From positions 62,001 to 126,000 of the forward strand of contig NZ_RJKN01000009.1 in NCBI RefSeq assembly GCF_003751265.1: a stretch of DNA of 64,000 bases, in the 5' to 3' direction. Below the pieces are notes generated by a model that was not told the origin of the DNA, made no database searches, and worked only from the letters and a program-made list of their open reading frames with translations. The DNA is from Pseudokineococcus lusitanus (lineage in GTDB: Bacteria > Actinomycetota > Actinomycetes > Actinomycetales > Quadrisphaeraceae). Positions 37,645-46,291 of this stretch are shown piece after piece. Each line of letters opens with the position of its first letter. Within the stretch, counting starts at the first letter, position 1. The position numbers and the translations under genes were made by a program.

Positions 37645-38883
37645 TCAGGCGCGGGGCTCGCCCGTCGTCACGTCGTCCAGCGGGACGCGGACCAGACGGC
37701 TGCGCCGCAGCCACGGCGGCAGGAGCGCCACCGAGAGCAGCGCGAGGCCGTCGGCGTCGGTGGGCAGCTCGGCGTCGGGCTCCGGTGCGGGCTCGGCAGA
37801 CGGCGGGGTCGACGGCTCGGCGCTGGGCTCGGGCTCGGCCGGGGTCGAGGGCTCGTCGGTCGGCTCGGGCTGGGCCGGGGTGGACGGCTCGTCGGTCGGC
37901 TCGGGCTGGGCCGGGGTCGTCGGCTCGTCGGTCGGCTCGGGCTGGGCCGGGGTCGTCGGCTCGTCGGTCGGCTCGGGCTGGGCCGGGGTCGTCGGCTCGT
38001 CGGTCGGCTCGGGCTCGGCCGGGGTGGACGGCTCCGGCGCCGGGGTCTCGACGGGCGGGGCAGGAGGTGTCGCGACCGGGGGCTGCTCGGCCGGGGGCTG
38101 CTCGGCCGGCGGCTTCTCCGTCGGGGGATCCACGACGACCGGGGGCTCCTCGGCCGGCGGCTCCTCGGCCGGCGGCTTCTCCGTCGGGGGATCCACGACG
38201 ACCGGGGGCTCCTCCGTCGGCGGGTCCACGACGACCGGGGGCTCCTCCGTCGGCGGGTCCACGACGACCGGGGGCTCCTCCACAGGCGGCTCGACGACCG
38301 GGGGCTCCTCCACGGGCGGCTCGACGACCGGGGGCTCCTCCACGGGCGGCTCGACGACCGGCGGCTCCTCCACGGGCGGCTCGACGACCGGCGGCTCCTC
38401 CACGGGCGGCTCGACGACCGGCGGCTCCTCCACGGGCGGCTCGACGACCGGCGGCTGCTCGGGCGTGACCACCGGGGTGGTGGGCTCGGCGACCGGCGGC
38501 ACCGGGTCCGCGACCGGCACGACCGGCTTGTCCGTCAGAGGCCGGTCGCCCGCGCCGGGCGGCACCGGCGCGAGGAGGTCGCTCTGGGAGCCGCTCGCGT
38601 AGTAGCTCTGGATGTCGAGGGGCGTGTCGGGACGTCCGGTGGCCCAGCGGGCCTTCTCGCCGTCGGAGCCGCCCGGCGCCGCCGAGGGCGCGAGCACCGA
38701 CGCGGCGGTGGGCTGGGGGCGCGGGACGCCGTCCTCGGAGGCGAGCAGCGCGGTGTCGACGTAGACCATGCCGCCGGTCGCGGAGGCGACGGCGCCGTGG
38801 CCGGCGGCGACGAGGAGCACGATGCCGGCGCCGACGGTGACGACCTCGGCGGGGTTGCGACGACGGGCGCGTCCTGCGGCCAT
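37645..38883 (-). CDS. Proline/glutamate-rich repeat protein, membrane- or wall-associated
   Basis: The product is 412 residues from the ATG at 38883, which follows a GGGGAGG ribosome binding site. A signal or anchor helix covers about residues 12-33 (VVTVGAGIVLLVAAGHGAVA). An Ala/Val-rich region then leads to a long repetitive domain: PPVEEPPVVEPP units, then EEPPVVVDPPT units, then TPAQPEPTDEP units. The short C-terminus (LPPWLRRSRLVRV) is ordered and basic. I know no function. The extended polyproline character suggests a rod that spans the cell wall. The repeats include two exact DNA arrays, annotated separately. Confidence 0.85.
   Translation of the reverse strand: MAAGRARRRNPAEVVTVGAGIVLLVAAGHGAVASATGGMVYVDTALLASEDGVPRPQPTAASVLAPSAAPGGSDGEKARWATGRPDTPLDIQSYYASGSQSDLLAPVPPGAGDRPLTDKPVVPVADPVPPVAEPTTPVVTPEQPPVVEPPVEEPPVVEPPVEEPPVVEPPVEEPPVVEPPVEEPPVVEPPVEEPPVVEPPVEEPPVVVDPPTEEPPVVVDPPTEEPPVVVDPPTEKPPAEEPPAEEPPVVVDPPTEKPPAEQPPAEQPPVATPPAPPVETPAPEPSTPAEPEPTDEPTTPAQPEPTDEPTTPAQPEPTDEPTTPAQPEPTDEPSTPAQPEPTDEPSTPAEPEPSAEPSTPPSAEPAPEPDAELPTDADGLALLSVALLPPWLRRSRLVRVPLDDVTTGEPRA
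37850..38029 (-). repeat. 36-bp in-frame tandem repeat, five copies
   Basis: Five near-identical 36-bp units encode 12-residue PEPTDEPTTPAQ-type repeats in the proline-rich protein. Differences are confined to a few bases. Confidence 0.85.
38281..38460 (-). repeat. 30-bp in-frame tandem repeat, six copies
   Basis: Six 30-bp units encode ten-residue EEPPVVEPPV repeats. Most differ only at one base (GGGGGC or GGCGGC). The first unit has CACAGG for CACGGG. Confidence 0.85.
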
Positions 38884-39039
38884 GCGTCTCGCCTCCCCTC
38901 GCCCCCGAGCTGCCCGGGTGGCGGGCTCGACGGATCGAGAGTAGCCCGGCGACGTCCGCGGGACCGAGGGTTCCGGGAGGCCGACGCGCCGCCCGGGCGG
39001 CTCCCTCACCCGTTCGGCGCACCTCCCGGTGGCGCCGGT

Positions 39040-39067
39040 GGTCGCCCCGGGCGGTCCCGGGGCGACC
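39040..39067 (-). terminator. Terminator hairpin after the aldehyde dehydrogenase gene
   Basis: A 12-bp stem, GGTCGCCCCGGG with CCCGGGGCGACC, encloses a CGGT loop. It lies 16 bases after the aldehyde dehydrogenase stop on the minus strand. Confidence 0.65.
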
Positions 39068-39082
39068 CGGCGTCGTGCCTGC

Positions 39083-40624
39083 TCAGGCGCCCTGCGACCC
39101 CGTCGCCGGCGGCGCCGCCTCGAGGTGGACGGCCTTGAGCGACGTCAGCTCCCCGAGCAGGTCCGGGCCGAAGCCCCTCCCCTGCCCGCTGGCCCGGCGC
39201 GGGTCGGCCGAGCCCCCGGGCGCCCCGCCGAAGACGGCGTTCACCTTGACCGTCCCCACCTCCAGCGTCTCCGCGGCCTCGAGGGCGTGCGCCGTGCTGG
39301 GCGTCAGCACCGTCGCCGCGAGGCCGTACGCCCCCGCGTCGGCCAGCGCGAGGCCCTCGGCGAAGGAGGGCACGCGCGTCACGGCGGCCACGGGCCCGAA
39401 GGTCTCCTCCGTCATGACCGCCATGTCGGCCGTGCAGCCGTCGAGCACGGTCGCCGGGTAGAAGGAGCCCGGCCCGTCCGGCCGCGCCCCGCCCGCGAGG
39501 ACCCGTGCGCCGGCGGCCACCGCCGCGTCCACGTGCTGCTCGACGACGGCGCGCTGCCGCTCGTCGACGAGCGGGCCGAGACCGGTGCCCGGGTCGGCCG
39601 GGTCGCCGCAGCGCAGGCCGTCGGCGAGCGCGACGAGCTCGGCGAGGACGGCGTCGGCGACGTCCTCGTGGACGTAGACCCGCTCGACCGCGGTGCACAG
39701 CTGACCGGTGTTGGTGAAGGCACCGGTGGCGACCTGCTGCGCCGCCCACGCGGGGTCGACGCCCGCGTCGACGACGAGCGGGTCCTTGCCGCCGTTCTCG
39801 AGGAGGACGCGGGCCCCGCGGGCCCCGGCCGCCGCGGCGATCCGACGACCCGTCGCGGTGCTCCCCACGTGCGCGACGACGTGGACGCGCTCGTCGGCCA
39901 CGAGGGCCGCGCCGGTCTCCCCGTCCCCGACGAGCACCTGCAGCACGCCCTCCGGCAGCGCCTCGGCGATGCGCCGGCCCAGCTCGAGACCCGCCCTGGC
40001 GGAGCGCTCGGACGGCTTGTGCACGACCGTGTTGCCGGTGACGAGCGCCGCCGCCAGCAGGCCCGCGGCCGCCGGGTAGGGGTCGTTCCACGGGGTCAGG
40101 ACGGCGACGACGCCCCGCGGCTCCCGGCGGACGACGTCGACCGCGTCGACGGACCCGCCGAGGGAGCGGCCGGTGTCGAGGACGCCGGTGACGGCGGCCT
40201 CCTCGAGCAGCTCCGCCGCCACCTCCGCCGACGCCCGGGCCTGGCCGAGCAGGCGACCGGTGGTGCGCTGCAGCAGCGCCCCCAGCTCGTCGGCGTCGGC
40301 CCGGACGGCCGCGGCCGCGGCCCGCAGCGCGGCGGCACGGGCCGACGGCGCGGTCCGGCGCCAGGCGGCGCGGGCGGCCGACGCACCGGCCACGGCGGCC
40401 TCGACCTCGTCGGCCCCCGCGAGCCGCAGGGTCCCGGCGGCCTCCCCCGTCGTCGGGTCGACGACGTCGAGCGTCCGGTCCCCGCGCGCCGCGACGGCCC
40501 GTCCGCCGAGCACGTGCGTCGACGTCCCGGCCGGCCCGGCGGCGTCGCCGCCCGTCGTGCCGGGGGTGGCGACGGGGACGGCCGGTGCGGGCAGGGCGGG
40601 CTCGGGCGCCGAGGAGGAGGTCAC
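39083..40624 (-). CDS. NAD(P)-dependent aldehyde dehydrogenase
   Basis: The product is 513 residues. The catalytic cysteine is in FTNTGQLCTAVERVYV near residue 310, and the catalytic glutamate in LLENGGKDPLVVDAG. VLTPWNDPYPAAAGLLAAAL is the substrate-tunnel segment with the conserved N of the family. FGPVAAVTR near the C-terminus completes the cofactor site. The first 40 residues are a low-complexity Ala/Pro extension. It resembles succinate-semialdehyde or benzaldehyde-type members, but the substrate is open. The GTG at 40624 is divergent from the carbamoyltransferase gene by 112 bases. Confidence 0.9.
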   Translation of the reverse strand: MTSSSAPEPALPAPAVPVATPGTTGGDAAGPAGTSTHVLGGRAVAARGDRTLDVVDPTTGEAAGTLRLAGADEVEAAVAGASAARAAWRRTAPSARAAALRAAAAAVRADADELGALLQRTTGRLLGQARASAEVAAELLEEAAVTGVLDTGRSLGGSVDAVDVVRREPRGVVAVLTPWNDPYPAAAGLLAAALVTGNTVVHKPSERSARAGLELGRRIAEALPEGVLQVLVGDGETGAALVADERVHVVAHVGSTATGRRIAAAAGARGARVLLENGGKDPLVVDAGVDPAWAAQQVATGAFTNTGQLCTAVERVYVHEDVADAVLAELVALADGLRCGDPADPGTGLGPLVDERQRAVVEQHVDAAVAAGARVLAGGARPDGPGSFYPATVLDGCTADMAVMTEETFGPVAAVTRVPSFAEGLALADAGAYGLAATVLTPSTAHALEAAETLEVGTVKVNAVFGGAPGGSADPRRASGQGRGFGPDLLGELTSLKAVHLEAAPPATGSQGA

Positions 40625-40736
40625 GGGAGGCTGTTCTACCCGGTCGTCCCCCGGGGGCGCCCGTCGCCCGGGGCGCCGCGGGCCCCTGCGCGCCCGGTGG
40701 TCGGGGCCGTCGGTGCCGCACGGTAGGAAGTGCCCC

Positions 40737-42380
40737 ATGCGCGTCCTCGGCGTCAACGCCGTCTTCCACGACCCCGCCGCCGCCCTCGTCGTCGACGGCC
40801 GCGTCGTCGCCGCCGCCGAGGAGGAGCGCTTCTCCCGGCGCAAGCACGGCAAGCGGCCCGTCCCCTTCTCGGCGTGGGAGCTCCCCGAGCACGCCATGCG
40901 CTGGTGCCTCGAGGAGGCCGGGCTCACGCCCGCCGACCTCGACGCCGTCGCGTACTCCTACGACGCCTCCTTCTGCCGCCCGGCGGAGGAGATGGGGCTG
41001 CAGGACCCGTGGGACCACCTGCGCACCACGTACGCCGAGAAGGCCGCCGGCTTCCTCGCGACGGCGCTGCCGGGCCTGGACCGCGACAAGGTCGTCATGG
41101 TCCGCCACCACGTGGCCCACGCCGCCTCCGCCGGCCTCGCCGTCGCGGGCGACTCGAGCGTCCTCGTGCTCGACGGGCGCGGCGAGCGCGGCTCCCACCT
41201 GGCGGGCCGGTACGTCGGCGGCCGCCTCGAGACGCTCGTGACGACCGACCTGCCCGACTCGGTGGGCCTCGTCTACGAGTCGCTCACGGACCACCTCGGC
41301 TTCCTCCGCTCGAGCGACGAGTTCAAGGTCATGGCCCTCGCCTCCTACGGCGAGCCGCGCTTCGCCGACGCGCTGCGGCCCTCGCTGCACGCGACGGGCG
41401 ACGGCTCCTTCGTCGCCCGCGAGCCCGACTGGGAGCGCTTCGCGCCGCGGCGGGTCGACGACGGCACGTGGGGGGGCGCCCACGCCGACCTCGCCGCGTC
41501 GGTCCAGCTGCTCGTCGAGGAGCTGCTCGTCGACCTCGCCACGTGGCTGCACGGGCAGACGGGCGACCGGGTCCTCACGATGGCCGGCGGCATCGCCCTC
41601 AACTGCGTCGCCAACAGCCGGGTGTGGCGCGAGTCGCCCTTCGAGGAGGTCTGGGTCCAGCCCGCCTCCGGCGACTCCGGGACCGCCCTGGGCGCGGCCC
41701 TGCAGGTCACCGCGGACGCCGGCGTGGCCGTCGAGCCCATGCCGGGCGCCGACCTCGGCCGCTCCTGGTCCGACGAGGAGCTGGCGGCCTGGCTGCGGAC
41801 GGCGCGCGTCCCCTTCACGACGCCGGACGACCTCGCGGGCGAGGTGGCCGACGTCCTCGCCGCCGACGGGGTCGTCGCGTGGTTCGACGGCCGGGCCGAG
41901 TTCGGCCCCCGCGCCCTCGGCCGCCGCTCGCTCATGGCGCACCCCGGCAAGGCGGAGAACCTCGAGCGCCTCAACGACGTCAAGGGGCGCGAGCAGTTCC
42001 GCCCCGTCGCGCCGATGGTCCTCGCCGACCGGGCCGAGGAGATCTTCGCCGACGGGCCGTTCCCGAGCCCGTACATGCTCTTCGTCCACCGCGTGCGCGA
42101 CGAGTGGAAGGAGCGGCTGCCCACCGTCACCCACGTCGACGGGACGGCCCGCATCCAGACGGTCGACGCGGGGCGGACCCCCCGCGTGGCCGCGCTGCTG
42201 GAGGCCTTCGCCGAGCGCACCGGCCTGCCCGTCGTCGTCAACACGAGCCTCAACACCGCCGGCCGCCCCATGGTCGACGACCCGCGCGACGCCCTCGAGC
42301 TGTTCGGCTCGGCCCCCGTGGACGTGCTCGTGCTCGGCCCCCACCTCGTGCGTCGCGCGGACGCCTTCTCCGCCGCGTGA
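40737..42380 (+). CDS. Carbamoyltransferase, NodU/CmcH family
   Basis: The product is 547 residues. The N-terminal Kae1-like domain (MRVLGVNAVFHDPAAALV, then HHVAHAASAG near residue 124 with metal-binding histidines) activates carbamoyl phosphate. The C-terminal YrdC-like half has GRAEFGPRALGRRSLMAHP, the family signature, and VVVNTSLNTAGRPMVDDP. Members carbamoylate hydroxyls of sugars (as in nodulation factors) or of antibiotics. Its position at the head of a glycan locus, overlapping a GT2-phosphatase fusion by four bases, suggests carbamoylation of a heptose or other sugar. Start: the ATG at 40737, since the open frame upstream shadows the divergent gene. Confidence 0.92.
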   Translation: MRVLGVNAVFHDPAAALVVDGRVVAAAEEERFSRRKHGKRPVPFSAWELPEHAMRWCLEEAGLTPADLDAVAYSYDASFCRPAEEMGLQDPWDHLRTTYAEKAAGFLATALPGLDRDKVVMVRHHVAHAASAGLAVAGDSSVLVLDGRGERGSHLAGRYVGGRLETLVTTDLPDSVGLVYESLTDHLGFLRSSDEFKVMALASYGEPRFADALRPSLHATGDGSFVAREPDWERFAPRRVDDGTWGGAHADLAASVQLLVEELLVDLATWLHGQTGDRVLTMAGGIALNCVANSRVWRESPFEEVWVQPASGDSGTALGAALQVTADAGVAVEPMPGADLGRSWSDEELAAWLRTARVPFTTPDDLAGEVADVLAADGVVAWFDGRAEFGPRALGRRSLMAHPGKAENLERLNDVKGREQFRPVAPMVLADRAEEIFADGPFPSPYMLFVHRVRDEWKERLPTVTHVDGTARIQTVDAGRTPRVAALLEAFAERTGLPVVVNTSLNTAGRPMVDDPRDALELFGSAPVDVLVLGPHLVRRADAFSAA

Positions 42381-43939
42381 CGACGGCGCCCCCGGCGGGC
42401 GCCGGCACGCCGGCGGCCGTCGTCCACGACGTCGTCGTCCCGAGCATCGGGCGGCCCAGCCTGCTGGCCCTCCTGCGCAGCCTCGCCGCGCAGGAGGGGC
42501 CGGCCCCGGCCGAGGTGGTCGTCGTCGACGACCGGCGCGACGTGACCGAGGACGGCGCCCTCGAGGCCGAGCTGCTGGACGCCCTCGGCGGCGGCGGCGC
42601 CCTGCCGTGGCGGCTGCGGGTCGTCCGCAGCCGCGGCGGCGGGCCCGCGGCCGCCCGCAACCTCGGCTGGCAGGTCACCGCCTCGCCGTGGGTGGCCTTC
42701 CTCGACGACGACGTGCTGCTGCCGGCCGGCTGGTCCCGCGGGCTGGCCGCCGACCTCGCCGCGGCGGGCCCGGACGTGGGCGGCAGCCAGGGCCGCCTCG
42801 ACGTCCCCCTGCCCGCGGGCCGTCGCCCCACCGACTGGGAGCGCGGCACCAAGGGCCTCGAGACCGCCGCCTGGGCCACCGCCGACATGGCCTACCGCCG
42901 CGCCGCCCTCGAGGCCGTCGCCGGCTTCGACGAGCGCTTCCCGCGGGCCTACCGCGAGGACGCCGACGTCGCGCTGCGGGTCCGCCGCGCCGGGTGGCGG
43001 CTCGTGCGGGGCAGCCGCACGACGACGCACCCGGTGCGCCCGGCCGACCCCTGGGTGAGCCTGCGCGTCCAGGCGGGCAACCGCGACGACGCGACGATGC
43101 GGGCGCTGCACGGCCCGCGGTGGCGCGAGGTGGCCGAGGTCCCGCGCGGCCGCCTCCGGTGGCACGTGGCCACCTGCGCGGCAGCGGCTCTCGGGCTGGC
43201 CGGTGCCGTCGCCGGCCGACCGCGCCTCGCGGCCGCCGGCGTCGCGGGCTGGGCCGCCCTCACGGCCGACTTCGCCCGTCGCCGCATCGCCCCCGGGCCC
43301 CGGACCGCGGCCGAGGTGCGCGCCATGCTCGCCACGAGCGTGGCCATCCCGCCGGCCGCGCTCCGGCACCGCCTCGTCGGGACCCGCCGCGTGCGCGGCG
43401 GGCTGCCGTCCTGGCCGCCGCCCGTCGAGGCGGTGCTCTTCGACCGCGACGGCACGCTCGTCCACGACGTGCCCTACAACGGCGACCCCGCGCTCGTGGC
43501 CCCGGTCGACGGCGCCGCGGAGGTCGTCGCCGCGCTGCGGCGCGCGGGCGTGCTCGTCGGCGTCGTCTCCAACCAGTCGGGCGTCGCGCGCGGCCTGCTC
43601 ACCCGCGCCCAGGTGGACGCCGTCAACGCGGCCGTGGACCGCGCCGTCGGGCCCTTCGCCACGTGGCAGGTCTGCCCGCACGGCCCGGAGGACGGCTGCC
43701 GCTGCCGCAAGCCCGGGCCGGGCATGGTCGAGGCCGCCGCCGCGGCGCTCGGCGTCCCGCCGGCGGCGTGCGCGGTCGTCGGGGACATCGGTGCCGACGT
43801 CGGCGCCGCCCGCGCCGCCGGCGCCCGCTCCGTCCTCGTCCCCACCCCGGTCACCCGTCGCCGCGAGGTCGAGGACGCGCCGCTCGTCGCCGACGACCTG
43901 GCCGGGGCGGTGCGCCTGCTGCTGCCCGGGGTCCTGTGA
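42377..43939 (+). CDS. GT2 glycosyltransferase fused to GmhB-type heptose-bisphosphate phosphatase
   Basis: The product is 520 residues. The N-terminal half (about 1-330) is a GT2 glycosyltransferase: VVPSIGRPSLLALLRSL, a DDRRD acidic site, WVAFLDDDVLLPAGW with the DxD motif, and FPRAYREDADVALRVRRAGW as the ED acceptor loop. From about residue 350 it is a HAD-IIIA phosphatase: FDRDGTLVHDVPYN (DxDGT) near 355, SNQSGVARGL, then CPHGPEDGCRCRKPGPGM with the zinc-binding Cys/His set of GmhB. GmhB removes the 7-phosphate from heptose-1,7-bisphosphate. The two activities in one chain, next to GmhA-HldE, tie transfer to heptose supply. It overlaps both neighbours by four bases. Confidence 0.9.
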   Translation: MTTAPPAGAGTPAAVVHDVVVPSIGRPSLLALLRSLAAQEGPAPAEVVVVDDRRDVTEDGALEAELLDALGGGGALPWRLRVVRSRGGGPAAARNLGWQVTASPWVAFLDDDVLLPAGWSRGLAADLAAAGPDVGGSQGRLDVPLPAGRRPTDWERGTKGLETAAWATADMAYRRAALEAVAGFDERFPRAYREDADVALRVRRAGWRLVRGSRTTTHPVRPADPWVSLRVQAGNRDDATMRALHGPRWREVAEVPRGRLRWHVATCAAAALGLAGAVAGRPRLAAAGVAGWAALTADFARRRIAPGPRTAAEVRAMLATSVAIPPAALRHRLVGTRRVRGGLPSWPPPVEAVLFDRDGTLVHDVPYNGDPALVAPVDGAAEVVAALRRAGVLVGVVSNQSGVARGLLTRAQVDAVNAAVDRAVGPFATWQVCPHGPEDGCRCRKPGPGMVEAAAAALGVPPAACAVVGDIGADVGAARAAGARSVLVPTPVTRRREVEDAPLVADDLAGAVRLLLPGVL

Positions 43940-45090
43940 CGGCCCCCGCGGCGCCGCGCGGCCGGGTGCTCGCCGTCCGGCTCGACAGCGACGGCGACGT
44001 CCTGCTCACGGGTCCCGCCGTCCGCGCGCTCGGGACGGGCGCCGACGGGCGGCCGCGCGAGGTGGACCTGCTCGTCTCGCCCGACGGCCGCGGCGCGGCG
44101 GCGCTGCTGCCCGGGGTGGCGCAGGTGCACGTCGTCCGCGTGCCCTGGAGCGGGTACCGCCCCCCGCCGCTCGACCTCGCCGCGGTCGAGGAGCTGCTGG
44201 CCTGGCTGCGCGGGCGCGCGCACGAGGAGGTCGTCGTCGTGACGTCCTTCCACCAGAGCCCCCTGCCGATGGCCCTGCTCGCCCGGATGGCCGGCGCGCC
44301 GCGCGTCGTCGGGACGAGCGAGGACTACCCGGGCTCGCTGCTCGACGTGCGGCACCGCCGCGGCGGCGGCGCGGACGGCAGCGGCGGCGGGCACGAGGTG
44401 CTCGCCGCGCTGGACCTCGTGGCCGCCACCGGCCGCGCGGTGGACGCCGACGACCCCGCGACCACGCGGCTCGCGGTCCGCGACGACCTCGTCGACGCCG
44501 CGGCCGCCGCGCTGCCGGCCGACCTCGCCGCGCTCGAGGCGCCGGAGGGGCGGCGGCGGCTCGTCGTCGTCCACCCGGGCGCCTCGGTCCCCGCCCGCGC
44601 GCCGTCGCCCGCGGTGGCCGGCGAGGCCGTCGCGGCCCTCGTCGCCGACGGGTGGGACGTCGTCGTCACGGGCTCGCCGGGCGAGCGGGCGCTCGTCGCC
44701 GACGTCGTCGCGCACGCGGCCGACGCCCCGGCACCCGCTGCGGGTCGGGCCGGCGCGGCGACCGGCCGGCTCGTCGACGCGGCCGGCCGCACCGACCTCG
44801 CCGGGCTCGCGGCGCTCCTGCGGGCCGCGCGCGCCGTCGTCGTCGGCAACACCGGCCCGGCCCACCTCGCCGCGGCCGTGGGGACGCCGGTCGTGTCCCT
44901 CTTCTCCCCCGTCGTGCCCGCCGAGCGCTGGGCGCCCTGGGGCGTGCCGGTGGCGCTGCTGGGCGACCAGGCGGCGCCGTGCGCCCTCTCGCGGGCCCGC
45001 GAGTGCCCGGTCGAGGGCCACCCCTGCCTCGCGCTGCGCGGTGGCACGGTCGTGGAGGCCCTACGGTCTGTGGTCGGCGCGGCCCCGTGA
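43936..45090 (+). CDS. GT9 glycosyltransferase (heptosyltransferase-like)
   Basis: The product is 384 residues from the GTG at 43936. LAVRLDSDGDVLLTGPAVRAL is the GT9 N-terminus, equivalent to the RxxxxGDxLLxxP pattern. VVVHPGASVPARAPSP is the acceptor/donor segment with H and the serine-proline stretch. VVVGNTGPAHLAAAVGTPVV with LFSPVVPAERWAPWG is the C-terminal nucleotide-binding signature. GT9 enzymes transfer heptose from ADP-heptose, and here the full ADP-heptose pathway lies in the same operon. A 163-base gap follows before the next gene, with no gene that I recognise in it. Confidence 0.9.
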   Translation: MTAPAAPRGRVLAVRLDSDGDVLLTGPAVRALGTGADGRPREVDLLVSPDGRGAAALLPGVAQVHVVRVPWSGYRPPPLDLAAVEELLAWLRGRAHEEVVVVTSFHQSPLPMALLARMAGAPRVVGTSEDYPGSLLDVRHRRGGGADGSGGGHEVLAALDLVAATGRAVDADDPATTRLAVRDDLVDAAAAALPADLAALEAPEGRRRLVVVHPGASVPARAPSPAVAGEAVAALVADGWDVVVTGSPGERALVADVVAHAADAPAPAAGRAGAATGRLVDAAGRTDLAGLAALLRAARAVVVGNTGPAHLAAAVGTPVVSLFSPVVPAERWAPWGVPVALLGDQAAPCALSRARECPVEGHPCLALRGGTVVEALRSVVGAAP

Positions 45091-45253
45091 GGGCCCGTCG
45101 ACCGCGCCCGACCTGCCCAGCCCCCCGCAGGTCCGGCGCGTGCACGGCCGGCCCGGGTGGTGGAGAAGACGCTCCCCGCGGACGGCTCACCGCGATGGGT
45201 GCCCCGAGCAGCCGCCGCGGGCCCGGAGGTCTGCAGAGACGAGGGGAGGACGC

Positions 45254-46291
45254 ATGAGGGTCCTGCTGTGGCACGTGCACGGCTCCTGGACGACGTCGTT
45301 CGTCCAGGGCGACCACACGTACCTGCTGCCCGTCCTGCCCGACCGCGGGCCGGACGGCCGCGGGCGCGCGCGCACGTGGGACTGGCCGGCTGCCGCGCTC
45401 GAGGTCACGCCCGAGCAGCTCGCGGCGGACCCGCCGGACGTCGTCGTCCTCCAGCGCGCGCACGAGGCCGACCTGCTCCTCGCCTGGACCGGCCTGCGCG
45501 CCGGCGTCGACGTGCCCGTCGTGCACCTCGAGCACGACGCCCCCACGCAGCACGCCGCCCGCAGCCGCCAGCGCGCGGCCGACGGGCCGGACCTCGTCGT
45601 CCACGTCACCGCCTACAACGCGCTCATGTGGGACAACGGGTCGGCGCCGACGACGGTCGTCGAGCACGCCGTCGTCGACCCGGGGCCGCTGGCCACGGGC
45701 ACGCGGGAGAGCCTCGGCGTCGTCGTCAACGAGCCGGTGCGGCGCGAGCGCGTGGCGGGCACGGACGTCGTCCTCGACCTGGCCCGCGACCTGCCCGTCG
45801 AGGTCTACGGCATGGGCATGCCCGCGCTGGCCGCGCTGGCCGCCGAGCGGGGGGTCCCCGTCGGCGGCGGGGCCGGCCCCGCGGGGCTGCTGGGCCTGCA
45901 CGACGACGTCCCCCAGGCCGCCATGCACGCCCGGCTCGGCGAGCACCGCGCCTACCTCCACCCGTACCGGTGGACGAGCCTGGGGCTCGCCCTGGTCGAG
46001 GCCATGACCATCGGCCTGCCGGTCCTCGCCGTCGCGAGCACCGCGGCGGCCGACGCGGTCCCGCCCGCCGGCGGGGTCGTCTCGGCGGACCCCCGCGTGC
46101 TCGCCGACGCCGCCCGCCGCTGGCTCGTCGACCCGGCCGCGGCCCGCGAGGCCGGCGCCGCCGCCCGCGAGCACGCGCTGTCCCGGTTCGGGCTGGCCCG
46201 GTTCCTCGCCGACTGGGACGAGGTCCTCGACGCCGTCGTCGCCGGCGACCTGCCCCGCGCCGTCCGCCGCCGCACGGGGGTCGCCGCGTGA
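45254..46291 (+). CDS. Glycosyltransferase, GT4-like
   Basis: The product is 345 residues. The ATG at 45254 follows a strong GAGGGGAGGA ribosome binding site. MRVLLWHVHGSWTTSFVQG opens the N-terminal Rossmann half, with VVVLQRAHEADLL. The C-terminal half has HRAYLHPYRWTSLGLALVEA followed by AMTIGLPVLAVAS, where ExxxxG-like GT-B residues sit. It is more divergent than the next gene, and I cannot name its donor or acceptor. It overlaps the following gene by four bases (GTGA). Confidence 0.8.
   Translation: MRVLLWHVHGSWTTSFVQGDHTYLLPVLPDRGPDGRGRARTWDWPAAALEVTPEQLAADPPDVVVLQRAHEADLLLAWTGLRAGVDVPVVHLEHDAPTQHAARSRQRAADGPDLVVHVTAYNALMWDNGSAPTTVVEHAVVDPGPLATGTRESLGVVVNEPVRRERVAGTDVVLDLARDLPVEVYGMGMPALAALAAERGVPVGGGAGPAGLLGLHDDVPQAAMHARLGEHRAYLHPYRWTSLGLALVEAMTIGLPVLAVASTAAADAVPPAGGVVSADPRVLADAARRWLVDPAAAREAGAAAREHALSRFGLARFLADWDEVLDAVVAGDLPRAVRRRTGVAA

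Noticed and set aside
38281-38460. CRISPR array in the proline-rich gene
   Set aside because: The repeats are in-frame codon repeats of one protein with no spacers.
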